From: Spirochaetota bacterium
Lineage (GTDB): Bacteria; Spirochaetota; Spirochaetia; Treponematales; Treponemataceae
Length of the DNA stretch: 64,000 nucleotides
Reading direction: 5' to 3'
Assembly (NCBI GenBank): GCA_023398165.1
Contig: JAEWSQ010000018.1
Location: 13,945 to 77,944, forward strand
Position 1 is the first letter of the stretch. Every line of letters begins with the position of its first letter. Below, in pieces: positions 44,533 through 52,335 of this stretch. The position numbers and the translations under genes are program-made. Below the pieces are notes generated by a model that worked only from the letters and a program-made list of their open reading frames with translations, was not told where the DNA came from and searched no databases.

Positions 44533-45885
44533 ATGAAAACGGTACAGATAATTAATGCAAAAGACATTAATCCCTCATTTTTCCTGGCACGGACACTGGG
44601 CAGCGATGTTCATGCGGCAGTCTCCTCTATTCTGGATGAAGTTAAAAATCACGGAGACGAAGCTCTAAAAAAGTTCTCATATCAGTTTGACAGAGCTTCT
44701 CCTGAATATTTGGAAATTGATAGAAGTGAAATAGAACTTTGCGCGGCTCAGTTTAAAAAAGATAAACCGGAATTGTACAGCGCTCTTGAATACTCTTTTT
44801 CCCTTGCACTGAAATTTGCAAAAAAACAGAGAGAGTGTTTTACCAATTTTGAAATAGAACTTCAGGAGGGGGTTTTTACCGGGCAGAAAACAATTCCCGT
44901 TGAACGCACCGGGCTCTATGTTCCTGCAGGACGATTCCCTCTTGTCTCCTCGGTAATAATGTGCGCAAGTCCTGCAAAGGCGGCAGGATGTTCAGAAATA
45001 ATTCTCTGTACTCCTCCCCGGCTGCATCCCGGCGACGTTAAAGAAGGTAAAACTAAAGAAAGCACCGGCTTAAGACCCTGGGCGGACGAGGGGATTTTAA
45101 CAACAGCATTAATTTGCGGAATTGATAGAATTTTTGCTCTCGGCGGGGCACAGGCAATTGGAGCGATGGCTTATGGTACTGAAACTATACCGCGCTGCGA
45201 TGTCGTTGCAGGACCGGGAAATAAATTTGTAACAGAAGCAAAAAAAATAATTTACGGAACAACAGGAATTGATTTTCTTGCAGGGCCCTCAGAAGTTTTC
45301 ATACTTGCAGACGACAGCGCCGATCCCTCATGGGTTGCAGCTGATATGCTTGCACAGGCGGAGCACGATCCCGATGCACAGGCAGTTCTTGCAACACCAT
45401 CCCTGCTTCTTGCAGAAAGAGTACAGAAAGAGCTTTCTTCCCAAATACAAAAACTTTCCTCACAAGAAAATGCAAAGGCAAGTCTTGAAAAAAACGGACT
45501 CATAATCATTACACAAAACCTCGAGGAGGCTCTCGATATAGCAGACAGAAAAGCGCCTGAACATCTCGAATTCGCACTCGAAGATACGGAGCAGAGGGCG
45601 AGGCTTGTACAAAAAGCCCGCAACTACGGTTCACTTTTTATTGGACATGAGACTGCAGAAGTTTTCGGCGATTACTGTGCAGGCTTGAATCACACACTGC
45701 CCACATCAGGAACCGCCCGTTTTACAGGGGGGCTTTCTGTACGGCATTTCCTTAAGACAGTTACAACCCTGCGCTCAGAAAATAAAGACGCAATTCAAAA
45801 AACCGCGCGTAACGCCTCAATAATAGGATTAAGTGAAGGTCTTGAGGCCCACGCAAAGGCGGCGGAAATTCGCCTTAACCAATGA
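44533..45885 (+). CDS. hisD: Histidinol dehydrogenase
   Basis: A 450-residue enzyme that oxidises L-histidinol to histidine in two NAD-dependent steps. Family motifs are present: VPGR-like YVPAGRFPLVSSVIM, ALGGAQAIGAMAYGTETIP, VAGPGNKFV, FLAGPSEV and ILAD, then LAQAEHDPDAQA and the zinc-region ending CAGLNHTLPTSGTARF. AGGAGG at 44521-44526 favours the second ATG (44533), not the one at 44527. It follows the hisA-IE fusion as the only other his gene here; hisG, hisB, hisC, hisF and hisH must lie elsewhere, if present. Confidence 0.97.
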   Translation: MKTVQIINAKDINPSFFLARTLGSDVHAAVSSILDEVKNHGDEALKKFSYQFDRASPEYLEIDRSEIELCAAQFKKDKPELYSALEYSFSLALKFAKKQRECFTNFEIELQEGVFTGQKTIPVERTGLYVPAGRFPLVSSVIMCASPAKAAGCSEIILCTPPRLHPGDVKEGKTKESTGLRPWADEGILTTALICGIDRIFALGGAQAIGAMAYGTETIPRCDVVAGPGNKFVTEAKKIIYGTTGIDFLAGPSEVFILADDSADPSWVAADMLAQAEHDPDAQAVLATPSLLLAERVQKELSSQIQKLSSQENAKASLEKNGLIIITQNLEEALDIADRKAPEHLEFALEDTEQRARLVQKARNYGSLFIGHETAEVFGDYCAGLNHTLPTSGTARFTGGLSVRHFLKTVTTLRSENKDAIQKTARNASIIGLSEGLEAHAKAAEIRLNQ

Positions 45886-45911
45886 GCCCTCAAATCTTTC
45901 AATGCAGGAAA

Positions 45912-46811
45912 TTATAAAAGTTTAACTCTTTCCTTCTCCACAGCGTCATGAAGTTCATCGAAGATCTCCATTACACGGTCAACAACAACCTGCTTTTTGT
46001 CGCCTTCATAATCATCAAGACCCGCAAGAATATCATTACGGAATTTTTTACATTCCATTACCGGACTTCCGGAAAGAATCATTACATCCTCTTGAACAGT
46101 ATCGTTAAGCATATCTTTGGGATTATCTTCAGAAATACGCAGACAATTACCGTTGATCGAAACAAGAATCATAACATCAGAAAGGCGTAAATACGAGTCA
46201 ATTTCACGAACGCCTTTTTTTGTCTCAGGCATTCCCGGTCTGTATCTAGTTCCCGATGGAAATACCAATACAGCCTGTCCTCTTTTTCGTGCGGCGTCCA
46301 AGGCTCTCATAGATGCCATATTAATCTTTTTACTCTTAGCTTCTTCGGCTTCATAAAGTACCGGATCGGTGATTGAGGCCAAACTGCGGCTCGGATAAAT
46401 AACAATACGTGAATATCCTTCAGCCCATGCACGCACCATATCATTGTCTTCATTGAGCTTCATGCCTGCAATTGCAACAATGCGGCCGGCAAGATCTTTT
46501 CCCATTTCCCCGCCGTCACGGCGCAGCAGGAAGCTCAAAGCAGGAAGATCCAGGTTGCTATAATGCTCCATAAGAATAAGACCCCGTTTCCCCTCTTTTA
46601 TCTGATCTAAAAATTTTTGGAAATTATCAAGCCCTTTTAAGCAGGAACCTGGTAAAAAATTATCGGTAAGCATACCATCCATAAAAGGCAGAATATCCTT
46701 ATTTGCTTCCTGATATACATTTTCCTCGTTTATTTTTGTAGGTGCTTTTGCAACCTTACTCAATGCACCGAATAAATGACCATATCTCCCTTTTAATGTA
46801 CAAGGTTCCAT
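45912..46811 (-). CDS. Glycerolipid acyltransferase (PlsC/GPAT-like)
   Basis: A 299-residue protein with the acyltransferase motifs H(x)4D in MEHYSNLD (H83, D88) and FPSGTR (184-189, a variant of FPEGTR). The general layout matches 1-acyl-sn-glycerol-3-phosphate or soluble glycerol-3-phosphate acyltransferases of phospholipid synthesis. The lack of an obvious membrane helix leans toward the soluble, plastid-like glycerol-3-phosphate type. AGGAG lies 5 nt before the ATG at 46811, and a promoter lies at 46840-46868. It sits after the MATE gene with a 70-bp gap. Confidence 0.72.
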   Translation of the reverse strand: MEPCTLKGRYGHLFGALSKVAKAPTKINEENVYQEANKDILPFMDGMLTDNFLPGSCLKGLDNFQKFLDQIKEGKRGLILMEHYSNLDLPALSFLLRRDGGEMGKDLAGRIVAIAGMKLNEDNDMVRAWAEGYSRIVIYPSRSLASITDPVLYEAEEAKSKKINMASMRALDAARKRGQAVLVFPSGTRYRPGMPETKKGVREIDSYLRLSDVMILVSINGNCLRISEDNPKDMLNDTVQEDVMILSGSPVMECKKFRNDILAGLDDYEGDKKQVVVDRVMEIFDELHDAVEKERVKLL

Positions 46812-46839
46812 AAAAACTCCTAGATTAATATTATCTTTA

Positions 46840-46868
46840 AACATAGTAAGGATAATTAACGTTGTCAA
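46840..46868 (-). promoter_or_regulatory. Promoter of the acyltransferase gene
   Basis: On the minus strand a perfect TTGACA, 17 bp, TATGTT, with a leader of about 22 nt to the ATG at 46811. Confidence 0.7.
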
Positions 46869-46881
46869 TAGCATTTAAACC

Positions 46882-48270
46882 CTATATTGTAAGGTTTCTT
46901 ACCCAGACTTCTCTCCTGAGCCAAAGGGCTGCAATAATAATTTTTATATAATCCACGATCTTGATTACTGCATACATAACGACCGGTCCTAATTGAGTTA
47001 AAAAAGTCATTATAAACATGCCGGGAATAACAAATACAATATTTGTTATGACATCGACAAGCACTCCCATAGTAGTGTCTCCGCCGGTTCTCGAAACAGC
47101 AAACTGCGCATTAACATAACACCAGGCGGGCATATATGCTGCCATAACAAAGACCATGTTCCGGGTAACAATTCTTGCATCATTACTCAGATTCCCAAAA
47201 ACCACAGGAATGAGGAAAACTGATGCACAGCCTAGAATCCCTGCAAATATTCCGAAAATACCCGCACCATTTATCATCCAGTTTTTTTGAGCCCGTGCCT
47301 CATCAAGCCGGTTTGCACCGAGAGTACTGCCCATTATTACACCGGTTGCCGTATGAATTCCGTTAAAGCAAATAAAGAAAAGATTTGCTATCGAGAAACT
47401 TGCAGCCATACCGGAAACTATCTCTGCGCCGCCCCTTGTATTATACAATGCGACTGTCACGGTTTCTGAAAATACCCAAATCATTTCAGAAATCAAAATT
47501 ACTCCTGATTTTCCAAGAATAGTAAAAAACAAAGAGATCCTTACTTTCAGCAAATCAAGAAAGCGCGAAAAAAACGGAGGCTTAGTTGCGTATATATATA
47601 CGATGAACAAAACCATTTCAACAGCACGGGCAATGATTGTTGCAATAGCAGCCCCCTGTACTTCAAGACGGGGAGAACCTAAATTTCCATAAATAAAAAC
47701 CCAGTTAAAAAAAGTATTCACAAAGGTTGCTATAATAGACATGACAAGAGGCGCTTTAACATTTCCAATTTCCCGTAACGATGAACCGATAGCCAAAGAT
47801 ACAGCCATGGGAATCCACGAAAAAGAGGCAGCCTTCATGTATGAAACACCCTGCTCAATTATATCACCGCTTTGGCTGTTTCCTTTCACCATGAGACTTA
47901 AGATCTGATTCGGAAGAACAAGAGAAATAGTCATATACAATGATGCGGCAAGCACACAAACAATAATTTTAAACCTGAAAGCCTGCTGCATTCCGGAAGA
48001 ATCTTTGGCCCCGTTATATTGAGCCATAAAAATTCCGCCTGAGACCGCTATGGTATTAACAAAAACCATAAACATAAAATTAATCTGACCGGCAATGTTT
48101 ACACCGGACATCTTCACATCACCGAGGCCTGCAACCATAAAATTATCGATGAGAGAAACAAGGTTTTGTACGAGAAGCTGCGCCATGACAGGAAGTGCAA
48201 TAGCAAGCGCCTTTTTGTAAAACAAGATAGAGCCAAGACGGGAAGGCTTAACAGAAGTAACGGAATTCAT
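46882..48270 (-). CDS. MATE-family multidrug/sodium antiporter
   Basis: A 462-residue membrane protein with about twelve hydrophobic helices in two similar halves, as in the MATE family. Family-like stretches are ALPVMAQLLVQNLVSLIDN and GDVKMSGVNIAGQINF in the first half, and ILISEMIWVFSETVTVALYN in the second. MATE proteins export cationic drugs or metabolites against Na+ or H+. The ORF can be extended upstream to 48306, but TATAAT lies in that extension, so the ATG at 48270 is chosen. No clear substrate is indicated. Confidence 0.85.
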   Translation of the reverse strand: MNSVTSVKPSRLGSILFYKKALAIALPVMAQLLVQNLVSLIDNFMVAGLGDVKMSGVNIAGQINFMFMVFVNTIAVSGGIFMAQYNGAKDSSGMQQAFRFKIIVCVLAASLYMTISLVLPNQILSLMVKGNSQSGDIIEQGVSYMKAASFSWIPMAVSLAIGSSLREIGNVKAPLVMSIIATFVNTFFNWVFIYGNLGSPRLEVQGAAIATIIARAVEMVLFIVYIYATKPPFFSRFLDLLKVRISLFFTILGKSGVILISEMIWVFSETVTVALYNTRGGAEIVSGMAASFSIANLFFICFNGIHTATGVIMGSTLGANRLDEARAQKNWMINGAGIFGIFAGILGCASVFLIPVVFGNLSNDARIVTRNMVFVMAAYMPAWCYVNAQFAVSRTGGDTTMGVLVDVITNIVFVIPGMFIMTFLTQLGPVVMYAVIKIVDYIKIIIAALWLRREVWVRNLTI

Positions 48271-48348
48271 GAGATTAAAAATACTCTTTAAGAGAATTAT
48301 AATCAAGCCGGTATAATGAAACAGAACAGCAGCTGCTTACACTGATAA

Positions 48349-48377
48349 TTGAAAATATCTAGTATAACTGGTACTAT
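48349..48377 (+). promoter_or_regulatory. Promoter of the HAD phosphatase gene, leaderless type
   Basis: TTGAAA, 17 bp, TACTAT. Only 5 nt separate the -10 box from the ATG at 48383. Confidence 0.65.
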
Positions 48378-48382
48378 TCGCT

Positions 48383-49027
48383 ATGATTTCTTATTTACTT
48401 TTCGACTTGGATAATACCCTTTATCCGTCAACCTCACAAATAGACAGCGGAATAACAACGCGGATGATACAATTTATTGCAGATTTTTTACACATAAGTT
48501 ATGACGAAGCGGAAAATCTGCGAAAAAAAGAACTGCCTAACTATGGGACAACCCTTGAATGGCTTCGCAGTGCGGAAAAACTGACAGATACCGACGCATA
48601 CTTCAACAGCGTGCATCCCGAGAGCGAATTGAATGAACTGCCCCGCCTGCCTCAGCTTCGGGAACTTCTGCTGTCATTCAAAAAACCAATGAGCCTTCTT
48701 ACCAATTCCCCGTTAAGACATGCAAAGAGAGTTTTGGAATTCTATAATATTCAAGATTTATTCCTTCACGTATTTGATATAGAAAAAAACAAAATGCGCG
48801 GTAAGCCATACCCCGACTCGTATACATCGGCACTTGAAATATCAGGATTTACTATTGATAAAACACTATTTATTGATGACCATTTAAAATACATCAGGGG
48901 CTACAGTGATTTAGGCGGCAAGGCGGTACTTATAGATGATAAAAATCACTATACCCCCGAACAGATAGCAAAAGCTTCGCCGTTTGCTGTCATAAAGAGA
49001 CTCGAAGATCTTCATGCGCTCTTATAA
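48383..49027 (+). CDS. HAD-family hydrolase (pyrimidine 5'-nucleotidase-like)
   Basis: A 214-residue phosphatase. Motif I FDLDNTLYPS (nucleophile Asp), motif II SLLTNSPLRH, a conserved KPYPD Lys and motif IV FIDDHLKYIRG are all present. The NTLYP pattern and the helical cap match the Sdt1/pyrimidine 5'-nucleotidase branch. It hydrolyses a small phosphate monoester; the substrate is not visible. It is followed by tRNA-Ala, 64 bp after its stop. Confidence 0.87.
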   Translation: MISYLLFDLDNTLYPSTSQIDSGITTRMIQFIADFLHISYDEAENLRKKELPNYGTTLEWLRSAEKLTDTDAYFNSVHPESELNELPRLPQLRELLLSFKKPMSLLTNSPLRHAKRVLEFYNIQDLFLHVFDIEKNKMRGKPYPDSYTSALEISGFTIDKTLFIDDHLKYIRGYSDLGGKAVLIDDKNHYTPEQIAKASPFAVIKRLEDLHALL

Positions 49028-49091
49028 ACGCCGCTGTAAGCATAATTTACTTGATTTTTTATCTCATTTTCCTTTATACTAAGAATGCCTT

Positions 49092-49164
49092 GGGGAATTA
49101 GCTCATCTGGTAGAGCGATTGGTTCGCAATCAATAGGTGGTGGGTTCGAGTCCCATATTCTCCA
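49092..49164 (+). tRNA. trnA: tRNA-Ala (anticodon CGC)
   Basis: A 73-nt cloverleaf. Acceptor GGGGAAT/ATTCTCC (one G-U pair), D-arm GCTC...GAGC, anticodon stem ATTGG/TCAAT with loop TTCGCAA, T-arm GTGGG-TTCGAGT-CCCAT, discriminator A. The anticodon CGC reads GCG alanine codons. CCA is not encoded. Its 3' end is duplicated downstream (49323-49341) and its T-arm reappears inverted. Confidence 0.93.
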
Positions 49165-49216
49165 TAAAGTATTCACAGATTACCCCGATCTCTAAGATAA
49201 TGTAATTACTACTAAC

Positions 49217-49237
49217 TGGGACTCGAACCCACTCCGC
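49217..49237 (-). repeat. Inverted copy of the tRNA-Ala T-arm (copy 1)
   Basis: On the minus strand GTGGGTTCGAGTCCCA, 16 of 16 identical to positions 49140-49155 of the tRNA, and preceded by GCGGA, which copy 2 at 49507-49527 shares. No full tRNA can be folded around it. Confidence 0.8.
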
Positions 49238-49283
49238 ATGGATGCGGAAACACAACCACAGAACGAAGTTGAAGAGTTCGTTC

Positions 49284-49321
49284 TACGCATTTTTTTTCCA
49301 TGGAAGGAAAAAAAATGCGTA
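49284..49321. repeat. Perfect 16-bp inverted repeat with 6-nt loop
   Basis: TACGCATTTTTTTTCC and GGAAAAAAAATGCGTA flank ATGGAA. It sits inside the tRNA-derived repeat region. Just upstream are two more hairpins: GAACGAA/TTCGTTC (49261-49283) and CCGCAT-GG-ATGCGG (49234-49247). No ORF crosses it. Confidence 0.85.
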
Positions 49322-49322
49322 T

Positions 49323-49341
49323 GTCCCATATTCTCCATAAA
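49323..49341 (+). repeat. Direct repeat of the tRNA-Ala 3' end
   Basis: GTCCCATATTCTCCATAAA is an exact 19-nt copy of 49150-49168, the last 15 nt of the tRNA plus 4 nt downstream. The two copies are 173 bp apart and enclose the hairpins and one inverted T-arm. Such duplications of a tRNA 3' end are the usual mark of integration by a tyrosine recombinase (attL/attR), but no integrase gene is present. Confidence 0.8.
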
Positions 49342-49506
49342 CTAGGGGAGGTACGTGCTCCCGTAGACCCTCAGCATATGGGGTTCATAAAACAACATCG
49401 CCGCTGCGACATCTCGCGGCTCATCCTTGCAGCGCTTTAAATATTTCATTAAGTTATTTGTTTATTTACTATTGCTTATCTGCTTCGTAGGAAATTTATA
49501 ATAAGC
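49342..49506. other. Non-coding stretch after the tRNA-derived repeats
   Basis: No ORF with a ribosome site is found. The notable part is CGCTGC (49402-49407) pairing with GCAGCG (49429-49434) around GACATCT and CGCGGCTCATCCTT. The rest is AT-rich with no promoter-like boxes. It is probably more scar or a dispersed repeat; I cannot place it. Confidence 0.4.
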
Positions 49507-49527
49507 TGGAACTCGAACCCACTCCGC
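49507..49527 (-). repeat. Inverted copy of the tRNA-Ala T-arm (copy 2)
   Basis: The plus-strand sequence TGGAACTCGAACCCACTCCGC differs from copy 1 by one base over the T-arm and shares ACTCGAACCCACTCCGC (17 nt) exactly. It lies 64 bp before the OmpA-like start. Confidence 0.75.
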
Positions 49528-49578
49528 TGAATTAAGACAAATCTTTTTTTGATTCATACCTTTTTAATTTTTTTGCTG

Positions 49579-49584
49579 TATAAT
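49579..49584 (+). promoter_or_regulatory. -10 box of the OmpA-like gene, leaderless type
   Basis: TATAAT preceded by TG, 6 nt before the GTG at 49591. The -35 region is poor (ATACCT at the 17-bp position). Confidence 0.5.
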
Positions 49585-49590
49585 ATTAAT

Positions 49591-50841
49591 GTGAAGCGAC
49601 TACTTATCATCTTACTTTTTATACTTCTCATCATGCCGTTCTGTTTTAGCCAGGCATTTTCCTCACAGAGCGACATATTAACCAATTTTGAAGCCCGCCC
49701 TTTTTTTGTTTCCACTGAATCGGGATGGGATTTCTTTGCTGTCCCCGATCTTTTTGTGGGACATAGACTAGGCTGGGCTGCCGCCCCTCATTTTTATGTA
49801 AACGGCGGTTTTTACTGGGCATTTTTTCCGACAAAGAACATAACCAGGGCAGCATCTGCAGATATAAGACTTGTATGGACCGTATATGACGGCGAAAGCA
49901 TGATTATTCAGCCGTTTTTATATACATCAGCCAACTTCGGATCAGTTTTTTATGAATCAGCATATAATACAAAATGCGGTACCGGTTATGAGGTAAACCC
50001 GCGGGCCGATTCAATGATCTCTGTTCAAAACGGATTCTTTTATTATCTACACCCTGCAAATTCAAAACGCTTTGCCCTAACGGGCAAGGTTCAATCAGGA
50101 TATTCTTTTGCTTCGAGTCTGTATGTGACAGAAGTACGTATTAAGTACGGCTACAGTTCAATCTTCTCATGCGACACCCACATTAATATGTTTGCCGTCT
50201 TAACAGATTTTTTATCTCTTGAGCTTCAGAATAAATTTTCCTACAATGAAAAAAAAGGATTAACATATTCAATAAGTCCAATGATTTACTTATTTAGAAA
50301 TACGCCATTTATTCTAAGCATCGGAGGACAAATACCGCTTGAAGATGCTGATTACTGGAGTGTGAGCGCCAGTATTGCATATTCGCCCCCAGCTGAAGAG
50401 AAAAAAACTGAAACCCCTAAGGAAATACCGTCATATATGGAGGATCAGCATTCACGGAATCTTACTTCTTTTTTCATCTACGAACAGGACAGCTCAGAAT
50501 TATTTCCGGATAATGAAGAATACAGCACCCGCAATAAAGCTGCATTGGAAGAAGTTTTGGCATTTATCCGTGAAAGCGAAGAATATATAATTCATCTTGA
50601 AGGACATGCAAACAGGGCAGATTTTACCAAGGGGTATACAGAAGAACAGGAAAAAGAATTAATGCCTCTTTCAATAGATCGAGTTAATAAAGCTAAACAG
50701 GCTCTTATTGACAACGGAATTGATGAAAACCTCATTACAACTGAGGCTTCGGGGGCAGAAAAACCCGTTGTCCCCTTTTTAGACGCTAATAATTCATGGA
50801 AGAACAGAAGAGTTGAAATAACAGTTACACGATTAAAATAA
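49591..50841 (+). CDS. OmpA-like outer-membrane protein
   Basis: A 416-residue protein starting at GTG, with a signal peptide (rich in Leu/Ile, ending near CFSQ). The N-terminal beta-barrel (about 25-275) has alternating aromatic strands. After an acidic/Pro linker (EEKKTETPKE) comes an OmpA-type peptidoglycan-binding domain (about 300-416): IIHLEGHANRADF, then LSIDRVNKAKQALIDNGIDE, ITTEASG and KNRRVEITVTRL. It links the outer membrane to the wall. A longer frame from 49549 would cross the -10 box, so GTG 49591 is chosen. Its stop abuts the convergent HD-GYP gene. Confidence 0.8.
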   Translation: MKRLLIILLFILLIMPFCFSQAFSSQSDILTNFEARPFFVSTESGWDFFAVPDLFVGHRLGWAAAPHFYVNGGFYWAFFPTKNITRAASADIRLVWTVYDGESMIIQPFLYTSANFGSVFYESAYNTKCGTGYEVNPRADSMISVQNGFFYYLHPANSKRFALTGKVQSGYSFASSLYVTEVRIKYGYSSIFSCDTHINMFAVLTDFLSLELQNKFSYNEKKGLTYSISPMIYLFRNTPFILSIGGQIPLEDADYWSVSASIAYSPPAEEKKTETPKEIPSYMEDQHSRNLTSFFIYEQDSSELFPDNEEYSTRNKAALEEVLAFIRESEEYIIHLEGHANRADFTKGYTEEQEKELMPLSIDRVNKAKQALIDNGIDENLITTEASGAEKPVVPFLDANNSWKNRRVEITVTRLK

Positions 50842-52335
50842 TTAAACGATCGAATCCAGCGCCCGGACAACTGACTGGTCATAAAGACCCGGATTCTTTT
50901 TCAATTCAGAAATAGCGGCTTCCTTGTCAAATATTCCGCGGTAGTTTCTTCGTGAAATAAGGGAAATAAAACTTTCCACGACACGGATAATCCTTGCAAT
51001 AAGAGGTATATTTTCACCCTTAGTACCTTCGGGATATCCGGTGCCGTCCATATTCTCATGATGCATCAGTGCAGCATCCAGAAACACCTTCTTATATTTA
51101 TCAGGTATAAAACTCAGTTCTGCAGCTCCGTGTTTTACATGCCCGCGGATAATATACTTTTCCTGTTCACTCAACTTGTCCTTTAAGAAAATCTGGGGAT
51201 CAACAGAAAGAAAACCGGCATCATACACCATGGATGCGCAGAAATAAAGCATGGAATCATATGAAGTACACTGCATTTCGTGAGCAAGTTTAAAAACCAT
51301 CTCGGCAACATTTTTTGAATTATTTTTACGTCCGGTAACCTTATCAATCTGTTCACCCAGAGTCTCGCATTGAAGAGCTAAATCCTTGAGCTCATGCTGT
51401 TCCTCATCGGTCATTTCAGGCTTCGGAAGCACACCGGATATCTTAGAAGAACCGGCAGACTTCATCCCGTCCTGATCATAAAGATCCGTGAACTGGCCGA
51501 GACTCAAACGCTCAGCCGGCGATCTTGACATCTGAGAAACAAGCTGAAGTGTTGCTTCAAACTGTTCCTGCTGCTTTTTACTGTTCCTTGCAGTAACTCT
51601 AACGACAATAATAACAATCAGGAAAATAATTAAAACGAAACCGAGAATTACTGAACCTGCAATAATGAAAAACTTCCTCGTTGTCTCATCCCGTTTCGAA
51701 TTTTCAGCAAGTGCAGTTTCATAGAGTTCCTGCTGAGATTTCAACAGTTCCTGCTCTCTCGTCAACCGTTCGGTCTTTTCTTTTTCATTTTGTTCTTTGG
51801 CTTCTGCAAGAGCTTTTTCTAAAGCCTCAAGTTCCGCCTTTGTTTTAGCCAGCTGAACCTGATACTGAACCGAATCCTGTGAAACATAGCCCGGGCTGGT
51901 TACTGTTGTCTGAGTACCGCCTTGTGCCGTCGTTGTAGTCGCGACTTGTGCAGGAGCAGGTCCCCAAAGGCTGTTCTGTGTTTCCTGGGCATTAATGGTT
52001 CGAACAAGTCTGGTTACGCGGTCGGATGAAAGTGTCGGATATTCACTCAGTTTATTTTTAACTTTTTGGAACGAAGCAGTATCGTTTTTATCACGGATTT
52101 GAATAAGATAGTCATAATAAATGGTCTCTGCCAGTATCTCGACATTTTTGGGCATCGTTTCAGGAGTGTACTGCCCGAATACGTAATTAATGTAATCAAA
52201 AGCTTTTGCATAATCTTGTTGAGAATAACTTGCATTTGCAGCATTCAAATACCGCTCAACAAGTGTATTTTGTGCACACAACAAAGTGCACAAAAGAATC
52301 AAGAGAGAAACGGCAAACACTCTTTTCTTAATCAT
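50842..52335 (-). CDS. Membrane-anchored degenerate HD-GYP-domain protein
   Basis: A 498-residue protein. After a signal segment comes an extracytoplasmic TPR-like part (about 25-120), a Thr/Gln/Ser linker, a coiled coil (about 155-215), one membrane helix (about 222-248) and a cytoplasmic HD-GYP-type domain (about 340-498). HHENMDGTGYPEG (425-437) and GHVKHG (398-403) match the family. The first HD pair reads YDAGF (371-375), so the key His is replaced by Tyr. Active HD-GYP proteins degrade cyclic-di-GMP; loss of that His suggests weak activity or a sensor role. The ATG overlaps the upstream gene by 8 nt. Confidence 0.78.
   Translation of the reverse strand: MIKKRVFAVSLLILLCTLLCAQNTLVERYLNAANASYSQQDYAKAFDYINYVFGQYTPETMPKNVEILAETIYYDYLIQIRDKNDTASFQKVKNKLSEYPTLSSDRVTRLVRTINAQETQNSLWGPAPAQVATTTTAQGGTQTTVTSPGYVSQDSVQYQVQLAKTKAELEALEKALAEAKEQNEKEKTERLTREQELLKSQQELYETALAENSKRDETTRKFFIIAGSVILGFVLIIFLIVIIVVRVTARNSKKQQEQFEATLQLVSQMSRSPAERLSLGQFTDLYDQDGMKSAGSSKISGVLPKPEMTDEEQHELKDLALQCETLGEQIDKVTGRKNNSKNVAEMVFKLAHEMQCTSYDSMLYFCASMVYDAGFLSVDPQIFLKDKLSEQEKYIIRGHVKHGAAELSFIPDKYKKVFLDAALMHHENMDGTGYPEGTKGENIPLIARIIRVVESFISLISRRNYRGIFDKEAAISELKKNPGLYDQSVVRALDSIV

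Noticed and set aside
44181..44567. Minus-strand frame opposite hisA-hisIE and hisD
   Set aside because: Ser-rich shadow of two well-supported plus-strand genes.
48306..48306. Upstream start of the MATE protein
   Set aside because: The extension contains TATAAT and no ribosome site; the ATG at 48270 fits better.
49549..49549. Upstream start of the OmpA-like protein
   Set aside because: That frame crosses the TATAAT box at 49579-49584; the GTG at 49591 begins a proper signal peptide.
49165..49590. An extra tRNA gene on the minus strand near 49215-49240 or 49505-49530
   Set aside because: Only T-arm-like pieces are present; no acceptor, D-arm or anticodon arm can be folded around them.
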